A stretch of DNA of 54,743 bases from Nitrosomonas communis. Its GTDB lineage: Bacteria; Pseudomonadota; Gammaproteobacteria; Burkholderiales; Nitrosomonadaceae. Made by a program: the position numbers and the translations under genes. Shown here piece after piece: positions 26,811-34,665 of this stretch. The first letter of the stretch is position 1; every line of letters starts with the position of its first letter. A model generated the notes under the pieces. It saw nothing but the letters and a program-made list of their open reading frames with translations. It did no database searches and was not told where the DNA came from. The stretch covers positions 1-54,743 of the forward strand of contig NZ_JAGFJM010000049.1 of the NCBI RefSeq assembly GCF_024102715.1, read 5' to 3'.

Positions 26811-27821
26811 CTAGAAAATGAGCACGTTTACCACCAGGAAATACACTATCAGGCTTAAAAGATCCTGGATAATCGTCGCAAGTGGACCACTTCCGTAGGC
26901 AGGATCAGTGCCTAATCGCTGCAGCAGCCACGGCAGGAGCATCCCGATCGTCGATGCTATCGACGATGCGATCACTAATGATAACGAGACAGCTATTGCC
27001 AAATTTATATCAGCAAAAAACACCCATACGAAAGGAAAAGTTAGCAAACCTAATATCATGCCGATAATGATGCCGGTACGTGATTCCCCCACTACTAAAT
27101 GATGCAGATCGGCATGAGACAGGGATAGGCCGCGCACTGCCACAGCTTCGCTTTGTGTTCCTATCGCATCGGCAATATATACCAGACCTGGTACGAAAAA
27201 GGCGATCACAACGTTTCGGGCAAGCTCCGCTTCGAATGACGAAACCAGCACTGCTGATAGCATCGAGCCAAACAAACCGACGATCAGCCATGGTAAACGA
27301 TGGCGCACGCGCCGTAGCGGCGGCAGTTCGAGGGCTTCACGGGCGACATCGGATTCGCGTCCGATACCAGCCAGGCGGTGCAAATCTTCGATATGTTCGC
27401 GCCGCAGGATATGCATCAGCGCATTGGAAGGGACAGTACCCAATAAAAAGTGATGGTGATCGACGATAGGCACTGCGTTATGATCATGATGCAAAGCGAT
27501 TGACGCCACCCGTTCTTGATCGACATCTGGATACACAAACGGCAGATTAGTGTGCATGATATCGCCAATTTGTGCCTCGGGTGCCGCCGCGAATAACTCA
27601 GAAATCGGGATGACACCCACTAACTTGCCCACCGGATCAATTACACAGATTAATTCAATGTTTTCGTAGGTGTGGTTAGACAGGCTTGCACGCGTAGCAG
27701 CGGTGGTGTCAGTTGGCAGCGCACGTGGCACTGATGCAACCAGATAGTGCCCGGCAGTTTCAAAATGCTGACGAATTGTTGGAGGTTTGTAGCGGGTCGA
27801 TTCAGTTTTGCGCTTTATCAT
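26811..27821 (-). CDS. MgtE-type Mg2+ transporter lacking the N domain
   Basis: A 336-residue membrane protein. Residues about 20-150 hold two CBS domains (IELICVIDPVGKLVGVIPISE; HNAVPIVDHHHFLLGTVP). From residue 175 the MgtE channel domain follows with five hydrophobic helices, including WLIVGLFGSMLSAVLVSSFE, FVPGLVYIADAIGTQSEAVAVR (the conserved GTQ region, split here by helix) and a final FLVVNVLIF. The helical N domain that normally senses cytosolic Mg2+ in MgtE is absent, so gating must differ. It reads in the same direction as the HMA-like/DUF5132 genes, 242 bases upstream of them, and may belong to the same cation-handling region. Confidence 0.82.
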   Translation of the reverse strand: MIKRKTESTRYKPPTIRQHFETAGHYLVASVPRALPTDTTAATRASLSNHTYENIELICVIDPVGKLVGVIPISELFAAAPEAQIGDIMHTNLPFVYPDVDQERVASIALHHDHNAVPIVDHHHFLLGTVPSNALMHILRREHIEDLHRLAGIGRESDVAREALELPPLRRVRHRLPWLIVGLFGSMLSAVLVSSFEAELARNVVIAFFVPGLVYIADAIGTQSEAVAVRGLSLSHADLHHLVVGESRTGIIIGMILGLLTFPFVWVFFADINLAIAVSLSLVIASSIASTIGMLLPWLLQRLGTDPAYGSGPLATIIQDLLSLIVYFLVVNVLIF

Positions 27822-27943
27822 GATTTTGCAAAAGGCGGTTGAAAAAAAGCACTACCAGCATTAAGTGTAAGAGGCACAATAAAAATTGTTCTGGAAGCTT
27901 TGATCAGAAATGGTTTTGGTTCTTTAATAAGTAGCCATTATAG

Positions 27944-28793
27944 CTATCTAAAACTGCTTGTCAGCATGACCAAGAGACCGCTTGTTATGAATCCAGTAGG
28001 CAGCCATAAGAATATGCCAGTCGTAATCGGGCGGTTTTCGAAATACTGATAAAACAAATAACCACTGCCAATGCTGGCCCACAAGGCGAAAATCAGTCCG
28101 AATAGATGAATGCCAGGCTGATGCGGCAGGAAATGAAAGAAAGCTGCATGAGTAATCAAACATAACGGGAGCAGCTACGACCAGCATGACTAATAGCATT
28201 AGCCAGAAGAAATGGTCTTGTCTGCTGGAGTTATTCCATTTCTAAATCAAAACTGACATTGTCGGCTTCACCTTGCCGTATTATTTATACTGTCTGCGGC
28301 TCGCCTTCGCGTCATTTTTGATTTGGAAATGGAATTACAAACCACACGCTTGCGCCGAGAGCGCTTCTTGATTGAGCAGATCATGCAGCAACAATATATG
28401 CGCTACAAGCTGGAAAAAATTGAGTGTGTCTGGAATGGAGTCATGGCTTATCCAGACTCGAGTCAATGCGGCGTATCCGATTGCCAGTGTGAGTTACAGC
28501 AAGGTACGGAATGATCAGCCGGCCGTAGCGTTGTTTAATGGCATGAATCGGCTCAGTGACAAGTGATATGCCAGAGGATGCAAGCTTTTTTGCTGACAGA
28601 AATCCTGCTATGACAAAAAAGACTTGCACCGCGACTCGTCCGTGCTCACGCAACCAATCAATCAGGCCAGGGATCAATGGATATGCAAGTCTCGCATAGG
28701 CCCATACAATGTCAAGTGATGAGATGTGATCAGCAGGCATGAAATCGCTTTGAGTGCATCAATCAGAGGCATTCTCGAAGAACCGGTTTGCAT
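27944..28793 (-). pseudogene. Acyltransferase-3 family gene, decayed by several frameshifts and a MITE
   Basis: Reading the minus strand from ATG 28793, family sequence appears piecewise in different frames: RMPLIDALKAISCLLITSHH (start region), then after a shift YPLIPGLIDWLREHGRVAVQ and FFVIAGFLSAKKL, then after a second shift TLAIGYAALTRVWISHDS and FQLVAHILLLHDLLNQEALS. Soon after, the frame is lost and a 101-bp MITE is inserted. Downstream, hydrophobic fragments (LMLLVMLVVAAPVMF; GIHLFGLIFALWASIGSGYL) in two frames may be the remains of later helices, which is less certain. At least three lesions make this a true pseudogene rather than a sequencing artefact. The N-terminal H (SHH) and FFVIAGF motif are typical of membrane O-acyltransferases modifying polysaccharides. 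Confidence 0.7.
28231..28337. mobile_element. 101-bp MITE with 24-bp terminal inverted repeats and TTA duplication
   Basis: The element spans 28234-28334. Its ends are TTCCATTTC-T-AAATCAAAA-C-TGAC and, on the other strand, TTCCATTTC-C-AAATCAAAA-A-TGAC: 24-bp terminal inverted repeats with two mismatches. TTA flanks it on both sides (28231-28233 and 28335-28337), as expected of a target-site duplication. It has no coding capacity and is inserted in the acyltransferase pseudogene. A parent transposase is not in the window and no second copy was noticed. Confidence 0.75.
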
Positions 28794-28903
28794 GACTTTA
28801 AGGTGGCAAAGATAACAGTAGGTTATTTTCCTTATTGAAGAAATGGTTGCTTTGCCAAGATAACATTTCGCCTATTAATTTAGAAGCGTAGAATTTTACA
28901 CCA

Positions 28904-30205
28904 TTAACGCTCCCCACTTTTACTTCGATCCACCTCAAGCGCTGTTACCCAGCTACCGCTGTTTCCCCATGCATTTCTGATAAAAGATACGACGAGGGCG
29001 ATTTCTCCATCACGCAGGATTTGTTGAAATGGTGGCATCCCATAAGGCCGTGGGTTTGCTGCTGTCGTCGCTGGAAAACCTCCATTTAAGACAGTGCGGA
29101 TTGTATTCAAGGGAGATGCCATGATGACACTCCGGTTACCTGCCAGTGGTGGATAGATGCCAGCCACACCTTCTCCGGAAACACCATGACATTCCTGGCA
29201 GTATGTGTCATACAATTTTCTACCTTGAGCAAACTGCTCTTTCATGTTTTCTGATATTACTGGTACAAGCGTGCCCGAGGTATCATCGTTATTATTTTCC
29301 GCAATGGATTTAAGGTAAACAGCCATTGCACGAATATCTTCTATGGATAAATGCTGTAGGCTTTGCCGGATGATCGTCGCCATAGGACCAGAGGCTACTG
29401 CGCGCTTTGATATGCCGGTTGCCAGCAATTCGGTAATTTCTTCAATTGTCCAATCGCCACTGCTTACCTCCAGGCGTGAAATCAATGATGGTGCATACCA
29501 ATTCACGCCCATTATTCGCCCGCCTGTTAATGTATCTTCTTCGCTGGCTCCTAACAAGTTACGATTAGTGTGACAGGCATTACAATGACCCAATCCTTGC
29601 ACCAGGTAAGCACCCCGATTCCATTCTGCACTTTTGGATTGATCCGGTGTATATATCCCTTGCTTAAAATACAATGCACGCCAGATAGACAAGAGCGGTC
29701 TGAAATTATAGGGAAAACGGATGTCACTTGGTGGGTTAATTTGAGAAACCGCTGGCAATGACTGTAAATAGGCAAAAATTGCATTGGCATCCTGTCGCGT
29801 CACCTTGGTATATTCGGTATAAGGAAAAGCAGGGTAGAGCAAGCGACCATCACGTGACTTACCCTGATGTAACGCTTGCCAGAAATCCTCTTCAGACCAA
29901 GAACCTATTCCTGCCTCTTTATCAGGGGTGATATTGGGGGTAACGAAAATTCCAAACGAGGTAGACAGGCGGCGCCCTCCTGCAAATGGCTGACCTCCTT
30001 GCGCAGTATGACATCCCATACAATTTCCTGCGCGTGTGAGATAGGCGCCAAGCTTTTGCTGCTCAGATGCAGAGCGAGCCGATTCTTCATTGAGGATGTT
30101 TTCCGCTGCGGTCGTGGGTGCCAATATGGTTGCTAGAACATAACCAAGAAACAGGACAGCGATTTTCCATTCGCTCATGGTTGATGTGTTGAACCGGTAT
30201 TTCAT
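28904..30205 (-). CDS. Tri-haem cytochrome c
   Basis: A 433-residue exported cytochrome with three c-haem sites: NCMGCH, HCNACH and ECH in CQECHGVSGEG. The layout resembles the cytochrome c subunit of membrane alcohol, aldehyde or gluconate dehydrogenases, which carry electrons from periplasmic dehydrogenases to the chain. I chose ATG 30205 because it overlaps the stop of the upstream cytochrome gene (ATGA) and follows GGGGGAGC; the open frame begins earlier inside that gene. A signal or anchor helix lies at WKIAVLFLGYVLATIL. No dehydrogenase catalytic subunit is adjacent, so the electron donor is unknown. Second gene of an operon with a sigma-54-type promoter. Confidence 0.88.
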   Translation of the reverse strand: MKYRFNTSTMSEWKIAVLFLGYVLATILAPTTAAENILNEESARSASEQQKLGAYLTRAGNCMGCHTAQGGQPFAGGRRLSTSFGIFVTPNITPDKEAGIGSWSEEDFWQALHQGKSRDGRLLYPAFPYTEYTKVTRQDANAIFAYLQSLPAVSQINPPSDIRFPYNFRPLLSIWRALYFKQGIYTPDQSKSAEWNRGAYLVQGLGHCNACHTNRNLLGASEEDTLTGGRIMGVNWYAPSLISRLEVSSGDWTIEEITELLATGISKRAVASGPMATIIRQSLQHLSIEDIRAMAVYLKSIAENNNDDTSGTLVPVISENMKEQFAQGRKLYDTYCQECHGVSGEGVAGIYPPLAGNRSVIMASPLNTIRTVLNGGFPATTAANPRPYGMPPFQQILRDGEIALVVSFIRNAWGNSGSWVTALEVDRSKSGER

Positions 30206-30909
30206 TTTGTATGCTCCCCCAAAACAATGTTGCTGCAACGATTTGTCAGTGCAGGTGAAAGCACGCTGATGGAGCCTGGCTGTGTTGAAACAGGCTGAGC
30301 CGCTAGCCACTTAGTCACCGCATTGACTTCATCGTCAGTCAACTTTTTGGCAATTTCAGACATGCAGGTAGATACTTGACCGCGCATTGATCCACCATTG
30401 CGCCAGCTACCGAACTGGGCAGTAATATAGGCGCGGGATAGTCCCAGTAATCCGGGAATGGACGGCGCAATACCCATCAAGGTATCGCCGTGACAAGCGC
30501 TACATGCCGGGATATCCCTGGCCGGATATCCCGAATGGATGAGTTGCTTTGCCAGCTTGATTTCATCAGGTTGTATGCTGACCTGCTCGGGGGGTGGAAA
30601 TGACAATGGTAGAGTGGAGAAATAACCAGCTATTTCCAGCATGTATTTATCTGACATATTTTCCAGCAAAATAGCCATCGGCTGGTAGTGACGGCGGCCA
30701 TCCCTGAAATGACGTAACTGATTAAAGAGGTAGTCCTGCGGCTTGCCAGCTATGCGAGGATAATAAGCATGCCGCTCAATCTTGTCTTCGTTATCATGAC
30801 AGATGGTACACGCTTTTACGCGCTCGGCGATCGTATCAGGTACGCTCTTCGCAGCGTTGGCCACGGGCGTAATCAAAAGAAAAGTAATTAGAAGAATAAA
30901 ATGCATCAT
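30202..30909 (-). CDS. Di-haem cytochrome c (c4-like)
   Basis: A 235-residue periplasmic cytochrome. Signal peptide MMHFILLITFLLITPVANA, then a first haem site CTICH (residues 34-38) and a second CSACHGDTLMGIAP near residue 135. The arrangement of two similar domains (PRIAGKPQDYLFNQLRHFRD; SIPGLLGLSRAYITAQFGSW) is typical of cytochrome c4-like electron carriers. AAGGAGGT lies 7 bases before ATG 30909. First gene of the leftward two-gene operon, coupled by a 4-base overlap to the tri-haem cytochrome. Promoter and activator site lie upstream, next to a divergent sigma-54 activator. Confidence 0.9.
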   Translation of the reverse strand: MMHFILLITFLLITPVANAAKSVPDTIAERVKACTICHDNEDKIERHAYYPRIAGKPQDYLFNQLRHFRDGRRHYQPMAILLENMSDKYMLEIAGYFSTLPLSFPPPEQVSIQPDEIKLAKQLIHSGYPARDIPACSACHGDTLMGIAPSIPGLLGLSRAYITAQFGSWRNGGSMRGQVSTCMSEIAKKLTDDEVNAVTKWLAAQPVSTQPGSISVLSPALTNRCSNIVLGEHTK

Positions 30910-31075
30910 GTGCGATACCTCCTTGCTATTTAGCTTATTCTGAGAACTTGCTGCAATAGATGACTATCTCGACAGATCGCATGATCCGCCAGGTGGCTTG
31001 CTTTCTGAACTGTGCAAGCTTTTAAAATCATTTTTACTTGCTGATTGAAAAAAATATATTACTCAAGAATATATA

Positions 31076-31091
31076 TTCAATAATCGTGCCA
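31076..31091 (-). promoter_or_regulatory. Sigma-54 (-24/-12) promoter of the cytochrome operon
   Basis: On the minus strand TGGCAC-GATTA-TTGAA, against the consensus TGGCAC-N5-TTGCA: the -24 element is perfect, spacing is right, and the -12 element differs only at GC to GA. It points at the cytochrome genes, giving an untranslated leader of about 155 bases. The neighbouring activator gene is of the sigma-54 class, which supports the call. Confidence 0.65.
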
Positions 31092-31152
31092 TAAAATAAA
31101 CCATTGATTAATAATAGATTGCTGTTTTGTTGTGCTGTTGGAAAATTATGAT

Positions 31153-31187
31153 TCACAATTTTTTGTGATACGATTCACAAAAAATTG
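31153..31187. promoter_or_regulatory. Inverted-repeat operator / upstream activator site
   Basis: CAATTTTTTGTGA (31156-31168) and TCACAAAAAATTG (31175-31187) are perfect 13-bp inverted repeats with a 6-base spacer. A third half site, TCACAA at 31153-31158, pairs with the TTGTGA of the left arm. The centre is about 105 bases upstream of the predicted cytochrome start point, the usual place for an activator of sigma-54, and 11 bases before the activator's own start, which suggests autoregulation. Confidence 0.7.
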
Positions 31188-31197
31188 AGTTTTTTTA

Positions 31198-33039
31198 GTG
31201 ATGATGAATACTTTTAATGAGCTGTTCCATGATTCGCCGCTGTTTGTTGCGGTAATCGATGATTCACTTGTTTGTCGTGATCTGAATGCAGTATGGCGTG
31301 ACTACCTGAGTATGACGACTGCAGCGGTGGAGGCAATACCGGTAGCGCAATTATTCAGTCTTGAAAATGAACTTTTGCTCATGGATCAAATCACGCAGGT
31401 TATTCATCAGGGCAACGTGATTAGTGGAAGATCAGTTACATTACGGGAAAAAGATCCGGCAGTAAGATTCATGCACAAGGGATTGTTATCGGCCTGGCGT
31501 ATCTCGCAGACTCAGGAGGAACGGATGCGGGCGCTGTTAGTATTTACGGAAACAACAGAATATAGTCGGGCGATTAATCAGTTCAATCGATTGCAAACTA
31601 CACACGAATTAATTCTGAATGCGGTCGGCGAGGGAATTTATGGCGTAGATTGCGAGGGTAATACCACTTTCGTTAATGAAGCGGCCACCCAGATACTGGG
31701 TTGGCGTGCGGAAGATGTGATTGGTAAGTCACTGCACGATATCCACCATCATTCCTATCCTGATGGCAGGCCTTATCCTAGCAGCGAATGTCCAATTTAC
31801 GCTGCTGTGACAGATGGCAAAGTGCATCGTGGAGATGACGAGTTTTTTTGGCGCACGGACGGGATATCCGTCCCTGTTGAATATACCAGTACCCCCCTTC
31901 GTGAAGATGGCAAGCTCAAAGGTGCTGTTGTGGTCTTCCGCGATATTACTGAACGCCGGAAAAATGAGCGGCAACGTGAAGCGGCCTATACACAGATAAA
32001 AATCCTGAAAGATCTGCTCGAACGTGAGCGTGACTATCTGCGTGATGAAATTAATGTCAACATCAATTTTGGTGAGATCATTGGAGAAAGTCAGGCCTTA
32101 AAGCGTACGCTTGCCCAGATTGAAGCCGTTGCCAAGACTTCAACCAGTGTCCTCATTCTAGGGGAGTCAGGTGTTGGCAAGGAAATGGTTGCGCGCGCGA
32201 TTCATGCCAATAGCTCCCGGGCTGACAAACCCCTGGTAAAAGTTAATTGTGCTTCCATTCCCAAGGATCTTTTTGAAAGCGAATTCTTTGGGCATGTCCG
32301 TGGCTCATTTACCGGTGCTCATCGTGATCGCGTTGGCCGCCTGCATCTTGCTGCAGGCGGAACACTTTTTCTTGATGAGGTAGGTGAAATTCCTCTAGAT
32401 TTACAAGGTAAGCTATTGCGCGCATTACAGGAGCATGAATTTGAGCGCGTGGGCGATGATAAAACCATTAAAGTTGATGTGCGTATTGTGGCTGCAACGA
32501 ATCGTGATTTGAAGGCGGAAGTCGAAGCAGGGCGGTTTCGTAAAGACTTATATTATCGTCTGAGTATTTTTCCTATCGAAGTACCGCCATTGCGAGAGCG
32601 TATTCAAGACATCGGACCTCTCGCGATTCAATTCTTGAATAACATCTGTAAAGAGCTAGGGCGTGATCCATTAACATTGACCCGGCAACAATTGGATAGC
32701 CTGAATAGATATCACTGGCCGGGTAACATCAGAGAACTCAAGAATGTTATCGAACGCGCAGTCATTCTTACAAAAGGTAGCCGGCTCAGACTCGATCTTG
32801 CCATGTCCCATAATCATCAGAACGAGAAACCTCTGATAGCAGCACCGCCGGAAAATAATGAGTTTGTTACCGATGCTATTTTCCGTGAACAAGAGAAATT
32901 AAATATGGTTGCAGTCTTGCGTCACACGAACTGGCGCATATCAGGCACGGATGGCGCAGCCGAGTTACTGGGAATCAAACCTTCTACTTTTGCTTACAGA
33001 ATGAAAGTATACGGTATCAAGCAATCTGATTACCCATGA
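31198..33039 (+). CDS. Sigma-54-dependent activator with two PAS domains
   Basis: A 613-residue regulator. Residues 1-125 and 135-255 are PAS-like sensory domains; the second contains a His/Cys-bearing stretch (DIHHHSYPDGRPYPSSECPI) that could bind a cofactor. A short coiled coil leads to the AAA+ domain: Walker A GESGVGKE (322-329), GSFTGA (369-374; most family members have GAFTGA) and Walker B GGTLFLDEVGEI. A Fis-type helix-turn-helix ends the protein (WRISGTDGAAELLGIKPSTF). Start is GTG 31198, or ATG 31201 or 31204; no ribosome site favours one. Divergent from the cytochrome operon with a shared control region, so it most likely activates that operon in response to a redox or small-molecule signal. 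Confidence 0.93.
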   Translation: MMMNTFNELFHDSPLFVAVIDDSLVCRDLNAVWRDYLSMTTAAVEAIPVAQLFSLENELLLMDQITQVIHQGNVISGRSVTLREKDPAVRFMHKGLLSAWRISQTQEERMRALLVFTETTEYSRAINQFNRLQTTHELILNAVGEGIYGVDCEGNTTFVNEAATQILGWRAEDVIGKSLHDIHHHSYPDGRPYPSSECPIYAAVTDGKVHRGDDEFFWRTDGISVPVEYTSTPLREDGKLKGAVVVFRDITERRKNERQREAAYTQIKILKDLLERERDYLRDEINVNINFGEIIGESQALKRTLAQIEAVAKTSTSVLILGESGVGKEMVARAIHANSSRADKPLVKVNCASIPKDLFESEFFGHVRGSFTGAHRDRVGRLHLAAGGTLFLDEVGEIPLDLQGKLLRALQEHEFERVGDDKTIKVDVRIVAATNRDLKAEVEAGRFRKDLYYRLSIFPIEVPPLRERIQDIGPLAIQFLNNICKELGRDPLTLTRQQLDSLNRYHWPGNIRELKNVIERAVILTKGSRLRLDLAMSHNHQNEKPLIAAPPENNEFVTDAIFREQEKLNMVAVLRHTNWRISGTDGAAELLGIKPSTFAYRMKVYGIKQSDYP

Positions 33040-33175
33040 CATCTGATTTGTTTCCTATCTCAATAAATACAAAACCATAGACAGAGAATCATCATTCCTT
33101 CCTGGCTAAAACAAAAAAATTGCTACTATTGCAGCAAAAATGATAATTTTTTACTCCATTAAAAGGTAGGCCGCT

Positions 33176-33745
33176 CTGGCTACGCTACAAGAATTCTCTG
33201 ATTTTTTCATCAGCATCGAACAGCGTGCATATAAACAGGCGCTGTTCGCAGTGCATGATGAACACGTGGCATTGGATATTGTGCAGGATTCTATGATGAA
33301 GCTTACCGAGAAATATGCGGATAAATTGCCCGAAGAACTGCCTCCCCTGTTTCAGCGTATTTTGCAGAATACGATACGTGATTACTACCGGCGGCAGAAA
33401 TCCCGCTCGATATGGATAACACTCTTTTCAGCTTTCGCGCCCACTCATGATGAAAGTGAAGGTCATGATTTACTGGAAACTTTACCGATATCAAAAGATA
33501 CTGGTTTAGGTACTGATCCATACACGGAACTTGAGCAATCGCAATTAATCAATTTTATCGAGAAAGCATTAGAAACATTACCTGCGCGTCAACGAGAAGC
33601 CTTCCTGCTGCGTTATTGGGAGGAAATGGATGTAAGTGAAACTGCCAAGGTGATGGGCTGCTCAGAAGGAAGTGTGAAAACACATTGCTCTCGGGCAGCG
33701 CATGCGCTTGCTACTATACTGAAAGAAAAAGGAGTCAAATTATGA
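33176..33745 (+). CDS. RNA polymerase sigma factor (sigma-70 family), apparent CTG start
   Basis: Region 2 (LDIVQDSMMKLTEKYADK, then RDYYRRQKSRS) and region 4 (LPARQREAFLLRYWEEMDVS, then SEGSVKTHCSRA) are plain. The coding pattern extends upstream of GTG 33251 to a stop at 33167-33169, through ATLQEFSDFFISIEQRAYKQ. The only sensible start in that stretch is CTG 33176, 9 bases after AAGG; no ATG, GTG or TTG is available. Starting at GTG 33251 would remove 25 residues of region 2. The product would then be about 189 residues. It overlaps the DUF3619 gene by 4 bases and belongs to the betaproteobacterial trio with DUF3619 and DUF3106. Confidence 0.8.
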   Translation: MATLQEFSDFFISIEQRAYKQALFAVHDEHVALDIVQDSMMKLTEKYADKLPEELPPLFQRILQNTIRDYYRRQKSRSIWITLFSAFAPTHDESEGHDLLETLPISKDTGLGTDPYTELEQSQLINFIEKALETLPARQREAFLLRYWEEMDVSETAKVMGCSEGSVKTHCSRAAHALATILKEKGVKL

Positions 33746-34119
33746 ACGAAGAAGATAGGATGGGAAAAGAGGTGGCCAAACTATTGAATCGTAGTTTAAG
33801 TGAAATTAACCAGAATACACTGTATCAATTGCAAATAGCGCGCATGGCTGCCCTGCAGAATTATCAACCTGCGAAAAAGATTTTTCATATCGGTGCGGGT
33901 GTCTCTGTGCATAGTGGGCATGACGGACTTTTTGCTCATGCCAACAAACTGCTTTTGTCAGTGGCTGTATTACTTATTTTGCTGGGAGCTATTTATTTGA
34001 AAGTTGGCTACGAAATCGATGAAAATGCCGCAATTGATGCGATGATACTCGCTGACGATTTGCCAGTTGATGTTTATATTGATGATGAGTTTGATGCATG
34101 GCTGGATTCCACCTCCTAG
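33742..34119 (+). CDS. DUF3619 membrane protein, probable anti-sigma partner
   Basis: A 125-residue protein. ATG 33742 overlaps the sigma factor stop (ATGA), so the longer open frame upstream is not used. The N-terminal part (KEVAKLLNRSLSEINQNTLY) is a soluble helical region, a single membrane helix follows (LLLSVAVLLILLGAIYL, near residue 80), and the C-terminus is very acidic (DDLPVDVYIDDEFDAWLDS). The order and topology suggest it holds the sigma factor at the membrane; that role is inferred from position. Confidence 0.78.
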   Translation: MNEEDRMGKEVAKLLNRSLSEINQNTLYQLQIARMAALQNYQPAKKIFHIGAGVSVHSGHDGLFAHANKLLLSVAVLLILLGAIYLKVGYEIDENAAIDAMILADDLPVDVYIDDEFDAWLDSTS

Positions 34120-34493
34120 TCGCTGTTTGGATATTATTATTTACTGCCTATCCCAGTGATGCTTTTTCTGAGCAGAGACAGCCTACGTGGGCAGAGCTCA
34201 AACCCTATCAGAAAATAATCTTGCAACCGCTTGAGCAGAACTGGGATACAATCGAACCAGCCCAAAAAAAGAAATGGATAAATATCACTAAACATTATTT
34301 AAAGAAGACTCCTCAGGAACAACAGCGTATACAATCTCAGATGCGTAGCTGGAATGCGCTGACATCCGAGCAGCGCACGCAGGCCCGGGAAAGATACAAA
34401 AAAATAAAAAAACTACCTGCTGACAAACGTCAGGAAGTCAAGCAAAAATGGCGAAAGCCAGATGAATTACCGGAAAATAACAACAAGCAGTAA
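34098..34493 (+). CDS. DUF3106 exported protein
   Basis: A 131-residue protein with signal peptide (HLLVAVWILLFTAYPSDAF) and a positively charged helical body with WAELKPYQKIILQPLEQNWD and repeated W/M-x-x-L-x-x-E-Q-R units (SWNALTSEQRTQARERYKKI), the DUF3106 pattern. Start ATG 34098 lies inside the end of the DUF3619 gene (22-base overlap). Third gene of the sigma-DUF3619-DUF3106 operon; likely a periplasmic component of the same signalling or envelope system. Function unknown. Confidence 0.78.
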   Translation: MAGFHLLVAVWILLFTAYPSDAFSEQRQPTWAELKPYQKIILQPLEQNWDTIEPAQKKKWINITKHYLKKTPQEQQRIQSQMRSWNALTSEQRTQARERYKKIKKLPADKRQEVKQKWRKPDELPENNNKQ

Positions 34494-34665
34494 TTGGCCA
34501 AGATAACTTGAATTCTTGGTATTGCTGCATTCTGTTCAGGATTAAACAGAATGCCTGTATAGCAGAATGAGTACATATGTGTGTATTTGAGTTTTATACA
34601 TCCTATCTGTAACTAGTATTAGTTGTAATCATTTTTTCCTCTTCTACCTGATCACCCCTGAGCAA

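Noticed and set aside
27948-28199. Two overlapping short frames (71 and 83 residues) as separate genes
   Set aside because: They lack ribosome sites, switch frame within hydrophobic sequence and directly follow the acyltransferase remnants, so they are better read as pseudogene debris.
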